From: Proteocatella sphenisci DSM 23131
GTDB lineage: Bacteria > Bacillota > Clostridia > Peptostreptococcales > Filifactoraceae
Assembly (NCBI RefSeq): GCF_000423525.1
Contig: NZ_AUID01000002.1
Span: forward strand, 1 to 64,000
Direction of reading: 5' to 3'
Length of the DNA stretch: 64,000 bases
In this document: one piece after another, positions 1-8,512 of the stretch
How the letters are laid out: every line of letters starts with the position of its first letter
Position numbering within the stretch: position 1 is the stretch's first letter
Notes under the pieces: model-generated
The model's database searches: none
Seen by the model: the letters and a program-made list of their open reading frames with translations, nothing else
What the model was told of the DNA's origin: nothing
Made by a program: the position numbers and the translations under genes

Positions 1-419
1 TCACATTTGTTAAGGAATACTACGATGTATGGTACTCCAACCTGTCTTGAAAGAAGGATATGCTCTCTAGTTTGAGGCATTGGACCGTCTGCTGCTGAAC
101 ATACAAGGATAGCTCCGTCCATTTGTGCTGCTCCTGTGATCATGTTCTTTACGTAGTCAGCATGGCCTGGGCAGTCAACGTGTGCGTAGTGTCTGTTTGG
201 AGTCTCATACTCAACATGAGAAGTTGATATTGTGATTCCTCTTTCTCTTTCTTCTGGTGCTTTATCTATTTTGTCAAAGTCTACTGCTGATCCAAAACCA
301 TATCTTTCATGAAGTGTTTTTGTGATTGCTGCTGTAAGTGTTGTTTTACCGTGGTCAACGTGTCCTATTGTTCCAACGTTAACGTGTGGTTTATTTCTTT
401 CGAATTTAGCCTTAGCCAT
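1..419 (-). CDS. tuf: Elongation factor Tu, N-terminal part (cut by window edge)
   Basis: GTPase that delivers aminoacyl-tRNA to the ribosomal A site. The visible 139 residues start [20 protein letters not shown] and carry the G1 loop GHVDHGKT (residues 19-26), the switch region RGITIS, the G3 motif DCPGH near residue 82 and the start of G4 (NKC, normally NKCD). The ATG at 417-419 has a good ribosome-binding site (AGGAGG, read on the minus strand). The gene is last in rpsL-rpsG-fusA-tuf. Domains II and III lie outside the window. The family assignment is certain; the partial state is due only to the window edge. Confidence 0.98.
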   Translation of the reverse strand, partial: MAKAKFERNKPHVNVGTIGHVDHGKTTLTAAITKTLHERYGFGSAVDFDKIDKAPEERERGITISTSHVEYETPNRHYAHVDCPGHADYVKNMITGAAQMDGAILVCSAADGPMPQTREHILLSRQVGVPYIVVFLNKC

Positions 420-456
420 TGTTTTATTCCTCCTGAAATATATAATATTATTTTAC

Positions 457-480
457 CCGGGAAGAGAAGACTCCTCCCGG
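457..480 (-). other. GC-rich hairpin between fusA and tuf
   Basis: A six-base-pair perfect stem (CCGGGA/TCCCGG) lies in the 93-base fusA-tuf gap. On the minus strand it is followed by an A/T-rich stretch without a clean uridine run. It could be a partial terminator, an RNA-processing site or a stabiliser for the tuf message. The structure is seen directly; the role is inference. Confidence 0.45.
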
Positions 481-512
481 ATTGTTTTAGGTTTATAAAG
501 CCATATTGACTC

Positions 513-2588
513 TTACTTGCCTTCTTCCATTATCTTCTTAGCGATAGATGCTGGAACTTCTTCGTAATGGTCAAATATCATTGTATATGTTGCTCTACCT
601 TGAGTTGATGATCTTAGGTCTGTAGAATATCCGAACATTTCAGAAAGTGGTACCATAGCGTTTACAGCCTGAGCTCCGCCTAGTCTGGCTTCCATTCCTT
701 CTATTCTTCCACGACGAGAGTTAATGTCTCCCATAACGTCTCCCATATAATCATCTGGTGTAACAACTTCTACTTTAACTATTGGCTCAAGTATTATTGG
801 TGTTGCTTTTCTCATACCTTCTTTGAAGGCCATAGAAGCAGCCATTTTGAAGGCCATTTCTGATGAGTCTACCTCATGGTATGATCCATCATAAAGCTCA
901 ACTTTGACGTCAACAACCTGGTAACCTGCAAGTATTCCAGATTCCATAGCTCCCTGGATTCCCTGGTCAACTGGTCCGATATACTCTTTTGGTACTGATC
1001 CACCAACTGTAGCATTGACAAACTCATAACCATCACCTGGCGTTTGAGGGATCATTCTGATCTTAACGTGACCGTATTGTCCTCTACCACCTGATTGCTT
1101 GGCATATTTGTATTCAATGTTAACTGGGTTTTTTATAGTCTCTCTGTAAGCAACCTGAGGCGCTCCAACATTGGCTTCTACTTTGTATTCTCTTAGAAGA
1201 CGGTCAACTATTACCTCAAGGTGCAATTCACCCATTCCACCTATTATAGTTTGCCCTGTTTCCTGGTCAGTTCTCACTGTAAAAGTAGGGTCTTCTTCAG
1301 ATAGTTTCTGAAGTCCTACTCCCATTTTCTCCTGAGCTGCTTTTGTTTTTGGCTCTATTGCAACGTGTATAACTGGCTCTGGGAATTCCATAGACTCAAG
1401 TATGATAGGATGATCCTGATCACAAAGTGTGTCTCCTGTAGTAGTATCTTTAAGACCTACTGCAGCAGCTATATCTCCAGCATAAACTTCTGTAAGCTCA
1501 GCTCTTGTGTTTGCATGCATCTGAAGTATACGTCCGATTCTTTCTTTCTTGTTTTTTGTTGAGTTAAGAACGTAAGAACCTGATTTTAATATTCCTGAGT
1601 AAACTCTGAAGAATGAAAGCTTTCCAACAAACGGGTCTGCCATTATTTTAAAGGCAAGCGCTGAAAACGGCTCTGAGTCGTCTGCATGTCTTGCTTCTTC
1701 AGTTTCTCCGTCAAGAAGAACACCAGTAATAGATTCTACATCAAGTGGAGATGGCATAAATGAAACTACTCCATCAAGAAGTTGAGGTACACCTTTATTT
1801 CTGTATGCTGATCCACAAAATACTGGATTTATCTTAACATCAATAACACCTTTTCTTAGAGCTATTTTCAACTCTTCGATAGATATTTCTTCGCCTTCAA
1901 GGAATTTCATCGTTAAATCTTCATCTAACTCTGCAATTTTTTCTACCATAGTCTCTCTGCACTCTTCTGCAAGAGCCTTCATGTTTTCTGGTATTTCTCT
2001 GGCTTCTTGTTCTCTTCCAAGATCATCTATGTTGTAGTATGCTTTCATTTCAAAAAGGTCTATTACTGCTTCAAAGTCATCTTCTGCTCCGATTGGAAGC
2101 TGAACAGCTACGGCATTAGCGCCTAGTCTGTCTTTCATCATCTGAACAACTCTTAAGAAGTCTGCTCCGATTATGTCCATTTTGTTTACAAATGCTATTC
2201 TTGGCACTTTGTAATGGTCTGCCTGTCTCCAAACATTTTCTGATTGAGGCTCTACTCCACCCTTTGCACAGAAAACAGCTACAGCGCCGTCAAGAACTCT
2301 AAGAGATCTCTCAACTTCTACTGTAAAGTCAACGTGTCCAGGTGTATCTATGATATTAACTCTGTGCTCTTTCCACTCAGCAGTAGTTGCTGCAGAAGTA
2401 ATAGTTATACCTCTTTCTTTTTCCTGCTCCATCCAGTCCATCTGTGATGCACCTTCGTGAGTTTCGCCTAGCTTGTGAGTCTTTCCTGTGTAAAACAGTA
2501 CTCGCTCTGTTGTAGTCGTCTTACCCGCATCTATGTGGGCCATGATTCCTATATTTCTGGTTTTAGCCAGTGAAAATTGTCTTGCCAC
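513..2588 (-). CDS. fusA: Elongation factor G
   Basis: Ribosomal translocase GTPase (691 aa, normal length for EF-G). It shows the G1 loop [10 protein letters not shown] (about residues 17-26), the switch region [10 protein letters not shown]3 DTPGHVDF, G4 NKMD, and the full set of downstream domains, with the domain IV and V signatures [10 protein letters not shown] and GEIN-like MGDINSRRG near the C-terminus. It starts with GTG at 2588, preceded by GAGGAG. It lies 63 bases after rpsG and 93 bases before tuf in the str operon. There is no sign of truncation. A single fusA copy is visible in this window. Confidence 0.98.
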   Translation of the reverse strand: MARQFSLAKTRNIGIMAHIDAGKTTTTERVLFYTGKTHKLGETHEGASQMDWMEQEKERGITITSAATTAEWKEHRVNIIDTPGHVDFTVEVERSLRVLDGAVAVFCAKGGVEPQSENVWRQADHYKVPRIAFVNKMDIIGADFLRVVQMMKDRLGANAVAVQLPIGAEDDFEAVIDLFEMKAYYNIDDLGREQEAREIPENMKALAEECRETMVEKIAELDEDLTMKFLEGEEISIEELKIALRKGVIDVKINPVFCGSAYRNKGVPQLLDGVVSFMPSPLDVESITGVLLDGETEEARHADDSEPFSALAFKIMADPFVGKLSFFRVYSGILKSGSYVLNSTKNKKERIGRILQMHANTRAELTEVYAGDIAAAVGLKDTTTGDTLCDQDHPIILESMEFPEPVIHVAIEPKTKAAQEKMGVGLQKLSEEDPTFTVRTDQETGQTIIGGMGELHLEVIVDRLLREYKVEANVGAPQVAYRETIKNPVNIEYKYAKQSGGRGQYGHVKIRMIPQTPGDGYEFVNATVGGSVPKEYIGPVDQGIQGAMESGILAGYQVVDVKVELYDGSYHEVDSSEMAFKMAASMAFKEGMRKATPIILEPIVKVEVVTPDDYMGDVMGDINSRRGRIEGMEARLGGAQAVNAMVPLSEMFGYSTDLRSSTQGRATYTMIFDHYEEVPASIAKKIMEEGK

Positions 2589-2651
2589 TGATTTTGACTC
2601 CTCTCTGACACTTAATTCAGTATAGTTACATTCTGAATCAGTTTGAAATAA

Positions 2652-3122
2652 TTAGTAACGGTAATGTGCAAATGCTTTGTTAGCGTCTGCCATTTTGTGA
2701 GTATCTTCTTTTTTCTTGAATGATGCTCCAGTTCCGTTTGCTGCGTCCATTATTTCTCTAGCTAACTTTAGTGTCATACCTTTTTCGTTTCTAAGTCTTG
2801 TGTATTTAACTAACCATCTAAGACCTAGTGTTTCTCTTCTCTCAGGTCTTACTTCTATTGGAACCTGATAGTTTGCTCCACCTACTCTTCTTGCTTTAAC
2901 TTCAAGCACTGGCATAATATTATTTAATGCCTTTTCGAATATTTCTAGTGGATCTTCATCTGTTTTCTCTTTAATTTCATCAAACGCCCCATATACTATT
3001 GCTTGAGCCGTTCCCTTCTTTCCGCCAAGCATTATCTTGTTGATAAGCTTTGTAACGGACTTGCTTCCATATATTGGATCTGCAAGTACTTCTCTTTTTG
3101 GAACATTACCTTTTCTTGGCAC
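2652..3122 (-). CDS. rpsG: 30S ribosomal protein S7
   Basis: Primary binding protein of the 16S rRNA 3' major domain (head of the small subunit), 156 aa as expected. The N-terminus [11 protein letters not shown] and the motif [16 protein letters not shown] are diagnostic. It starts with GTG at 3122, with GGAGGG seven bases upstream. It follows rpsL after a 113-base gap that contains a GC-rich patch, and precedes fusA. In many bacteria S7 represses its own operon by binding in this gap; that is known for the family and not shown here. Confidence 0.98.
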   Translation of the reverse strand: MPRKGNVPKREVLADPIYGSKSVTKLINKIMLGGKKGTAQAIVYGAFDEIKEKTDEDPLEIFEKALNNIMPVLEVKARRVGGANYQVPIEVRPERRETLGLRWLVKYTRLRNEKGMTLKLAREIMDAANGTGASFKKKEDTHKMADANKAFAHYRY

Positions 3123-3235
3123 TTTGCTTCCCTCCTTAATGATTAATGGTTAAATCATCGGTACTCGACAAAATCTGCTTTGCCGGGGCGCCTATATAAA
3201 ACTCTATATATTAAACGCACCGTAAACAATACGAC

Positions 3236-3664
3236 TTATTTCTTAGCAGCAGCAGCTTTTGGTACTTTCGCACCGTACTTTGATCTTGATTGTCTTCTCT
3301 TATCTACACCTGATGTATCAAGAGATCCTCTTACTATGTGATATCTTACTCCTGGAAGGTCTTTGATCTTTCCTCCTCTTATAAGAACAACACTATGCTC
3401 TTGCAGGTTGTGGCCTTCTCCTGGAATGTAAGCTGAAACCTCTATTCCATTTGTAAGTCTTACCCTAGCGATTTTTCTAAGAGCCGAGTTTGGCTTTTTA
3501 GGTGTAACCGTTTTTACTGAAGTACATACTCCTCTTTTTTGTGGAGCACTTGCATCAGTACTTTTCTTTTTAAGAGCGTTATACCCTTTTTGAAGAGCTG
3601 GAGCTGTTGATTTCGCAGCTATTTCTTTTCTGCCTTTTCTTACTAACTGATTAATTGTTGGCAT
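3236..3664 (-). CDS. rpsL: 30S ribosomal protein S12
   Basis: Decoding-centre protein of the small subunit, 142 aa from the start [12 protein letters not shown]. The ATG at 3662-3664 is chosen over an upstream in-frame start at 3715 because AGGAGGTGCC sits just before it and all S12 proteins begin MPTINQL. The conserved [11 protein letters not shown] and [11 protein letters not shown] motifs are intact. Both lysines whose substitution gives streptomycin resistance in other bacteria are present, so this is the wild-type allele. It is the first gene of the str operon. Confidence 0.98.
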   Translation of the reverse strand: MPTINQLVRKGRKEIAAKSTAPALQKGYNALKKKSTDASAPQKRGVCTSVKTVTPKKPNSALRKIARVRLTNGIEVSAYIPGEGHNLQEHSVVLIRGGKIKDLPGVRYHIVRGSLDTSGVDKRRQSRSKYGAKVPKAAAAKK

Positions 3665-3774
3665 TATGGCACCTCCTTCTTTAATAAATTTGTTTTTTTG
3701 CACCGCCAACTGCATTGTCTATTGATTCGGCTATAATTAGTCGATTCTCAATGTGCTTTTTTACACACTAATAG

Positions 3775-3803
3775 ATTTTATCACTTTAAGATGCGTTTGT
3801 CTA
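3775..3803 (-). promoter_or_regulatory. Probable promoter of the str operon
   Basis: On the minus strand a TAGACA -35 box (3798-3803) and a TAAAAT -10 box (3775-3780) are 17 bases apart, about 110 bases upstream of rpsL and just downstream of the fakA stop codon. Predicted by eye from sigma-A consensus only. Confidence 0.6.
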
Positions 3804-3828
3804 CTTTTTTTTGTTTACATTTGTAAAT

Positions 3829-5430
3829 TTATTCTACTGACAGTATATAATAATACAGTGGCTGTCCGCCTTTGTGTACCTCTACATCCATGTCATCATA
3901 AATTTCTTCTAGTCTTTCTTTCAGGGCTTCTGCCTGGTCTTGGGTTACGTCTTGACCATAATAAAGCGTTATTATGTCATCCATGTCTACTATATTATCA
4001 AGAAGCTGCACTACCGCTTCGTCAACACTTTTGGTGCATGTAAGAATTTTTCCTTCTCCTATGCCTATTATGTCTCCCTCATGTATGTCAATGCCATCAG
4101 AGTTTGTATCTCTTACCGCATATGTTATCTGGCCTGACTTTACAGCCTTTGTTGCTTCTTGCATATTTTGCGTATTTGTTTCAAATTCTTCTGAAGGCTC
4201 AAATACCATGAGTGCCGATATAGCCTGAGGAACTGTTTTTGTAGGTATTACTTCTACATTTTTTTCACTCAGCTCTTTGGCCTGGTTTGCTGCAAGTATT
4301 ATATTTGAGTTGTTAGGAAGTATTATTATATTGTCTGAATTTATGCTGTTGATAGCCTTTATGAAGTCTTGTGTGCTTGGATTCATAGTCTGACCACCTT
4401 CTATTATCTGGTCAACTCCAAAATCTTTCATTATATGAGCAATGCCGCTCCCCATGGAAACTGATATTATTCCATATGCTTTGGGGGCCTTGTTTTTTTC
4501 TGAAGTCAGATTTTTTTGCTGAATCCTCATATTCTCAATTTTTATCTTGTCAAGCTGACCATGCTGACCTGCTGCTTCGAGTACTTTTCCTGGATTGTTT
4601 GTATGAATGTGTATTTTTATTATGCCATCATCCCCTACTACAACCATCGAGTCTCCATCTCTTTCAATTCTGGATCTAAGCTCTTGAGGTTCTATGTCTG
4701 CATTCATTACCATAAATTCTGTACAGTAACCAAATTCAATTTCGCCTTCAAATATATGGATGTCACTTTGTATAAATTCTTCATAGTCAATGCTGTCTGC
4801 CTGTCTTGATTCAACTATTTGACCATAATAACCCATCATCATGCCTTCCATGAATGACACAAGTCCTTTTCCACCTGAGTCTACAACATTTGCATCTTTA
4901 AGGGCTTTAAGAAGCTCGGGTGTTCTTATGAGTGAATTTTTAGCCTCTTCTAAAATTCTGTTCAGAAACTCTTCCATGGCCATATCTTCTTTTCTAATTG
5001 ACATAGCATATGTTGCCGTTTCTCTTATTACAGTAAGGATGGTTCCTTCAACTGGTTTCATTACTGCTTTGTAGGCTACATCTGATGCTTCTTTTAGGGC
5101 CACAGCAACATCTTTTATGCTAAGTGAGTTTTTGCCTTCTACTCCTTTTGCAAAACCTCTGAGTATCTGAGAAAGTATTACTCCGGAATTTCCTCTGGCT
5201 CCCATGAGCGAACCTTTGGCTATGGCTTTTCCTATAAGTGTTATATCGTCTTCTTTCAGTTTCTCAAGCTCTGATATTGCTGAAGCTATAGTAAGAGACA
5301 TGTTTGTGCCTGTATCCCCATCTGGTACCGGAAATACATTCAATCTGTCTATGAGAGCCTTATCATTTGTAAGTTTATTTGCTCCAGAAATTATCATTTC
5401 TCTTAACAACTTCCCGTCAATCTTATCCAT
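3829..5430 (-). CDS. fakA: DAK2/DhaL-domain kinase, FakA (YloV) family
   Basis: Member of the YloV/FakA family, the ATP-binding kinase that in Staphylococcus phosphorylates fatty acids held by a FakB (DegV-fold) partner. Length is 533 aa, typical of the family. The N-terminal DhaL-like domain has the Mg-ATP motif PVPDGDTGTNMSLT (about residues 33-46) and the glycine-rich MGARGNSGVILSQ. The C-terminal part resembles the usual YloV extension. It lies 13 bases downstream of an Asp23/Gls24 gene, the conserved yloU-yloV arrangement of Firmicutes. No FakB partner is in this window. Family is certain; the fatty-acid role is transferred from homologues. Confidence 0.88.
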   Translation of the reverse strand: MDKIDGKLLREMIISGANKLTNDKALIDRLNVFPVPDGDTGTNMSLTIASAISELEKLKEDDITLIGKAIAKGSLMGARGNSGVILSQILRGFAKGVEGKNSLSIKDVAVALKEASDVAYKAVMKPVEGTILTVIRETATYAMSIRKEDMAMEEFLNRILEEAKNSLIRTPELLKALKDANVVDSGGKGLVSFMEGMMMGYYGQIVESRQADSIDYEEFIQSDIHIFEGEIEFGYCTEFMVMNADIEPQELRSRIERDGDSMVVVGDDGIIKIHIHTNNPGKVLEAAGQHGQLDKIKIENMRIQQKNLTSEKNKAPKAYGIISVSMGSGIAHIMKDFGVDQIIEGGQTMNPSTQDFIKAINSINSDNIIILPNNSNIILAANQAKELSEKNVEVIPTKTVPQAISALMVFEPSEEFETNTQNMQEATKAVKSGQITYAVRDTNSDGIDIHEGDIIGIGEGKILTCTKSVDEAVVQLLDNIVDMDDIITLYYGQDVTQDQAEALKERLEEIYDDMDVEVHKGGQPLYYYILSVE

Positions 5431-5443
5431 CTACATCCTCCTG

Positions 5444-5794
5444 CTATTTTTGGACTCTTACGCCTTGTACGTTTATTCCAATTTTCGATACCTTGAGTCC
5501 TGTTTGATTTTCTACGTAGTATTTTACTCTTTCAATTATATTATCAGCAACGACAGAGACTTTTGTTCCATACTGTACGATTACTGATATTTCTATTTCT
5601 ATAACTTCATTTTCTATATCTACTTCTATTCCTTTGCTGCCGTTTGATCTGGATAAGAGTTCTACTATTCCGTATTTATTTTTAGAGGCCATTCCAACAA
5701 GGCCATAGCACTCAAGCGCCGCCTGGCTTGCTATTTTGGAAATTACTTCTTTTTCCATTGATATTGTCCCATATTCATTTACTATATTTAACAT
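5444..5794 (-). CDS. Asp23/Gls24 family protein (YloU-like)
   Basis: Small 116-aa protein of the Asp23/Gls24 family, cytosolic or membrane-associated proteins linked to envelope and alkaline stress in Gram-positives. Visible family features are the N-terminal GTISMEKEVISKIASQAA helix region, VIVQYGTKVSVVADNI in the centre, and the C-terminal strand VSKIGINVQGV. It starts with ATG at 5794, with AGGAGG upstream, and is co-transcribed with fakA. The precise biochemical role of YloU proteins is not settled. Confidence 0.9.
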   Translation of the reverse strand: MLNIVNEYGTISMEKEVISKIASQAALECYGLVGMASKNKYGIVELLSRSNGSKGIEVDIENEVIEIEISVIVQYGTKVSVVADNIIERVKYYVENQTGLKVSKIGINVQGVRVQK

Positions 5795-5836
5795 TTTTGC
5801 CTCCTGTTCTATTATTAGTAAATTGACTATTTCTTT

Positions 5837-5865
5837 ATTGTATAATAATTTTTGTATTTATTCAA
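5837..5865 (-). promoter_or_regulatory. Probable promoter of asp23-fakA
   Basis: TTGAAT (5860-5865) and TACAAT (5837-5842) on the minus strand, 17 bases apart, about 40 bases upstream of the Asp23-family start codon. By-eye sigma-A match. Confidence 0.6.
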
Positions 5866-5967
5866 GCGATTTAATGCTATAATGGGTTTATGACAAATAT
5901 TTTGTTATGGGCGTGTTACTTGTCAAATATATAAATTTATTTATTTTTTTTTGTGATAACTTTTATG

Positions 5968-5996
5968 TTGCAATTAACTCAAAGCTATGATAATAT
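5968..5996 (+). promoter_or_regulatory. Probable promoter of rpmB
   Basis: TTGCAA (5968-5973) and TAATAT (5991-5996) with a 17-base spacer, 46 bases before the rpmB start. The same intergenic region carries the divergent asp23 promoter. Confidence 0.6.
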
Positions 5997-6042
5997 AATA
6001 CTTGTTAAATTCACGATTATTGATTTGAAGGAGGTGTTTTGC

Positions 6043-6231
6043 ATGGCAAAGGTTTGTGATGTATGCGGAAAAGGTAAAATTTCTGGAAATAATGTCAGCC
6101 ATTCAAATCGTCATAACAAAAGAACTTGGACGCCTAACCTTAGAGTAGTTAGAGCTATTGTTGACAGTACGCCAAAGAAACTTAAGGTTTGTACAAGATG
6201 TCTACGTTCTGGAAAAATTGCACGAGCATAA
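6043..6231 (+). CDS. rpmB: 50S ribosomal protein L28
   Basis: Large-subunit protein L28, 62 aa from MAKVCDVCGKGKISGN. The ATG at 6043 is chosen because GAAGGAGGT lies seven bases upstream and L28 proteins start here; the longer in-frame extension back to 5953 covers the promoter region. The N-terminal CDVCGKG and C-terminal CTRCLRSGK pairs give a four-cysteine, zinc-binding form of L28. It is monocistronic on the plus strand, facing convergent thiN, with a terminator right after it. Confidence 0.97.
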   Translation: MAKVCDVCGKGKISGNNVSHSNRHNKRTWTPNLRVVRAIVDSTPKKLKVCTRCLRSGKIARA

Positions 6232-6235
6232 TAAT

Positions 6236-6277
6236 AAAAAAGCTTGAGGATTAATCCCCAGGCTTTTATTATTTTTA
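6236..6277. terminator. Bidirectional terminator between rpmB and thiN
   Basis: The stem AAAAGC...GCTTTT, extended by a GAGGA/TCCCC pairing with one mismatch and a four-base loop, is flanked by thymidine-rich tracts on both strands. It can end transcription of rpmB (plus) and thiN (minus). Confidence 0.8.
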
Positions 6278-6285
6278 ACTGATTT

Positions 6286-6930
6286 TTAATATTTTCGATC
6301 CCTGAGGCTCTCAATTATAATTGCGGAGCCTTTTTTTATTTCTACATAACAGTCTTTTATATATTCGTTTGACAGGCCAATGCTTTCTCCTCTTTTGAGA
6401 TTGTAGTCTTTCAGGGGATACTTTACTCCTTCAAGGCTCACTTGAGCGTCTTCAAATACGGCAAAAATCGAAAAATGCTGATTTTCTCTTTTTTTAGAAA
6501 TACACTCTCCCCTGCCACATACAAAGGCTCTGTCATAACGATCTACAAGCTTTAAACTAATGCCTTTTTCATAAGCATAATATAGCATCCCAAAATTAGC
6601 CAGACTGTGATCCCATCTTCCTCCGAGTGCCCCGTAGAGGTCAATTTCTTTGTAGCCTCTGTCAATAAGAAAATCAATACATATATGGGTATCGCTGAAA
6701 TCTTTTTCGGGATTAAATTTTATAAACTGAACTTGTTTTTCTTTAAAATATTCGAGAGTTTCTGTATTTATAGAATCAAGGTCCCCCAAAATATAATCTG
6801 GAATTATTCCTGCGCCCTGGAGCCTGTTGCTGGCCCCATCTGCACAAACAATAATTTTATATTGAGACATTTGAGCCTTTATTTTGTCAATTTCGCCTAT
6901 GTCTCCGTTTGAGATTATGGCCGCCTTCAT
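6286..6930 (-). CDS. thiN: Thiamine diphosphokinase
   Basis: Transfers pyrophosphate from ATP to thiamine to make thiamine diphosphate. The 214-aa protein has the family motifs CADGASNRL, PDYILGDLDSI and the conserved LYGALGGRWDHSLAN. The start ATG overlaps the rpe stop codon by one base (TAATG), so the two are translationally coupled. This rsgA-rpe-thiN order is common in Firmicutes. No thiamine biosynthesis genes or TPP riboswitch are visible nearby. Confidence 0.95.
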   Translation of the reverse strand: MKAAIISNGDIGEIDKIKAQMSQYKIIVCADGASNRLQGAGIIPDYILGDLDSINTETLEYFKEKQVQFIKFNPEKDFSDTHICIDFLIDRGYKEIDLYGALGGRWDHSLANFGMLYYAYEKGISLKLVDRYDRAFVCGRGECISKKRENQHFSIFAVFEDAQVSLEGVKYPLKDYNLKRGESIGLSNEYIKDCYVEIKKGSAIIIESLRDRKY

Positions 6931-7598
6931 TAAACTATCATCTCTTTTTCTGCGTTTTCCCTAAGCAGGTGGACTGCCTCTTTTATATTGCCTTTGCCAA
7001 ATATAGCCGATCCGGCAACAAGTATGTCTGCCCCCGCTTCTACAACATCTCCTATAGTCTTGGCGCTTACTCCCCCATCAACTTGTATATCTACGCTCAG
7101 GTTTTTTTCTATTATCATTGACTTAAGATCTCTTATTTTTCTTAGTGATGACTGTATAAAAGACTGTCCTCCAAATCCTGGGTTAACACTCATAATGAGT
7201 ACCATATCCAAGTCTTCAAGGATGTATTCGAGCACGCTTATTGGTGTGGCTGGATTTAGTGATACGCCCACTTTACAGCCACACTCTTTTACCGCCATAA
7301 CTGCTCTGTGAAGGTGGTTTGTCGCTTCGTAATGAATTGTTATTATGTCTGCCCCAGCATCTGCAAAATCTTTGATGTATCTTGCCGGTTCATCTACCAT
7401 GAGATGGCAGTCAAATACCATTTTAGAGTGTTTTCTTATACTCTTAATGACTACTGGTCCAAAAGATATGTTTGGTACAAATGATCCGTCCATGACATCT
7501 ATATGAAGGTATTCACACCCTGCTGCTTCTACTTTGGCTACTTCTTCTCCAAGTATTGAAAAATCTGCCGACAATATTGATGGCGCTATTTTTATCAT
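6930..7598 (-). CDS. rpe: Ribulose-phosphate 3-epimerase
   Basis: Interconverts ribulose 5-phosphate and xylulose 5-phosphate in the pentose phosphate pathway. The 222-aa TIM-barrel sequence has [10 protein letters not shown] at the N-terminus, the metal and substrate motifs [16 protein letters not shown] and [15 protein letters not shown], and the phosphate-binding VDGGV and VAGSAIF. Full length. Separated from rsgA by one base and overlapping thiN by one. Confidence 0.97.
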   Translation of the reverse strand: MIKIAPSILSADFSILGEEVAKVEAAGCEYLHIDVMDGSFVPNISFGPVVIKSIRKHSKMVFDCHLMVDEPARYIKDFADAGADIITIHYEATNHLHRAVMAVKECGCKVGVSLNPATPISVLEYILEDLDMVLIMSVNPGFGGQSFIQSSLRKIRDLKSMIIEKNLSVDIQVDGGVSAKTIGDVVEAGADILVAGSAIFGKGNIKEAVHLLRENAEKEMIV

Positions 7599-7599
7599 A

Positions 7600-8484
7600 T
7601 TATTTTCTCCTTTTGTTTTTGTCTCTTATTTCATTGAGAAGCTGAATATAGCTCTCATACCTTCTTGCAGGTATGTGCCCTTCTTCTACGGCTTTTTTAA
7701 CTCTGCAATCAGGCTCATTTTCATGTATGCATTTGGAACCAAACCTGCAGTCTACATCATATTCATAGAAATCTATAAAATATTCTTTGAGGTCTCTTTC
7801 TTCAATATCTGACAAGTCTATAGAGCTGAAGCCCGGTGAATCTGCTATGAACGAGTTTTCATCTACTTTTATCAGTTCTGTGTACCTTGTGGTGTGTCTT
7901 CCTCTTCCTATTTTTTCACTGACTTTTCCAGTTTTTAGTTTTGCATCTTCTACAAGCCTGTTTATAAGTGTGCTTTTGCCGGCACCTGAAGGTCCCGCTA
8001 CTATGGTAATATTGTTTTTAAGATAAGATTCTAACTCATCTACATTATATCCTGTTTCTGCAGATACCGCCAGTATAGGGTATCCTGTAGCCTTGTAGTT
8101 TTCTTTAAGGCTATCGATGAGTTTTGAGTCATCCAAATCAACCTTATTAAAACAAATTATTATTTCTACGGATTCTTTTTTTGCGGTTATCAGAAATCTG
8201 TCAATAAGTGACAGATTTGGATCTGGGGATTTTACTGCGAAAACAAGTATGGCCTGTGTGATATTTGCAATCGGAGGCCTCTTCATAAGATTATCTCTTT
8301 CATGGCCTTTGAATATAACACCTTTTCTATTTTCTTCATCGAGCACTTCTATCTCAACTCTGTCTCCTGTTACAAGTTCGACATTGTTATGTCTCCAGTT
8401 TCCACGTACTTTGGTTTCATAAACCTTATCTTCTACTTCCACATAATAAAACGAAGATATTGCCTTCACTATGATTCCTGTCAT
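7600..8484 (-). CDS. rsgA: Ribosome small-subunit-dependent GTPase A
   Basis: Circularly permuted GTPase that acts in late 30S subunit maturation. The 294-aa protein has an N-terminal OB-fold (about 1-65), then G4 (FNKVD), then G1 (GPSGAGKST, about 163-171), the permuted order typical of RsgA, and switch GRGRHTTR and G3 DSPGF. The C-terminus has a Cys/His zinc site ([16 protein letters not shown]). It sits in the prkC-rsgA-rpe-thiN run usual in Firmicutes. Confidence 0.97.
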   Translation of the reverse strand: MTGIIVKAISSFYYVEVEDKVYETKVRGNWRHNNVELVTGDRVEIEVLDEENRKGVIFKGHERDNLMKRPPIANITQAILVFAVKSPDPNLSLIDRFLITAKKESVEIIICFNKVDLDDSKLIDSLKENYKATGYPILAVSAETGYNVDELESYLKNNITIVAGPSGAGKSTLINRLVEDAKLKTGKVSEKIGRGRHTTRYTELIKVDENSFIADSPGFSSIDLSDIEERDLKEYFIDFYEYDVDCRFGSKCIHENEPDCRVKKAVEEGHIPARRYESYIQLLNEIRDKNKRRK

Positions 8485-8512
8485 ATTTCCCCCTTGTGAT
8501 TACAATCTTTTG

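Noticed and set aside
3940-5587. Several plus-strand ORFs opposite fakA and asp23
   Set aside because: They are shadows of conserved minus-strand genes, with low-complexity translations and no ribosome-binding sites.
6111-6314. Minus-strand ORF opposite rpmB
   Set aside because: It runs through the bidirectional terminator and is the reverse of a strongly conserved ribosomal gene; no ribosome-binding site.
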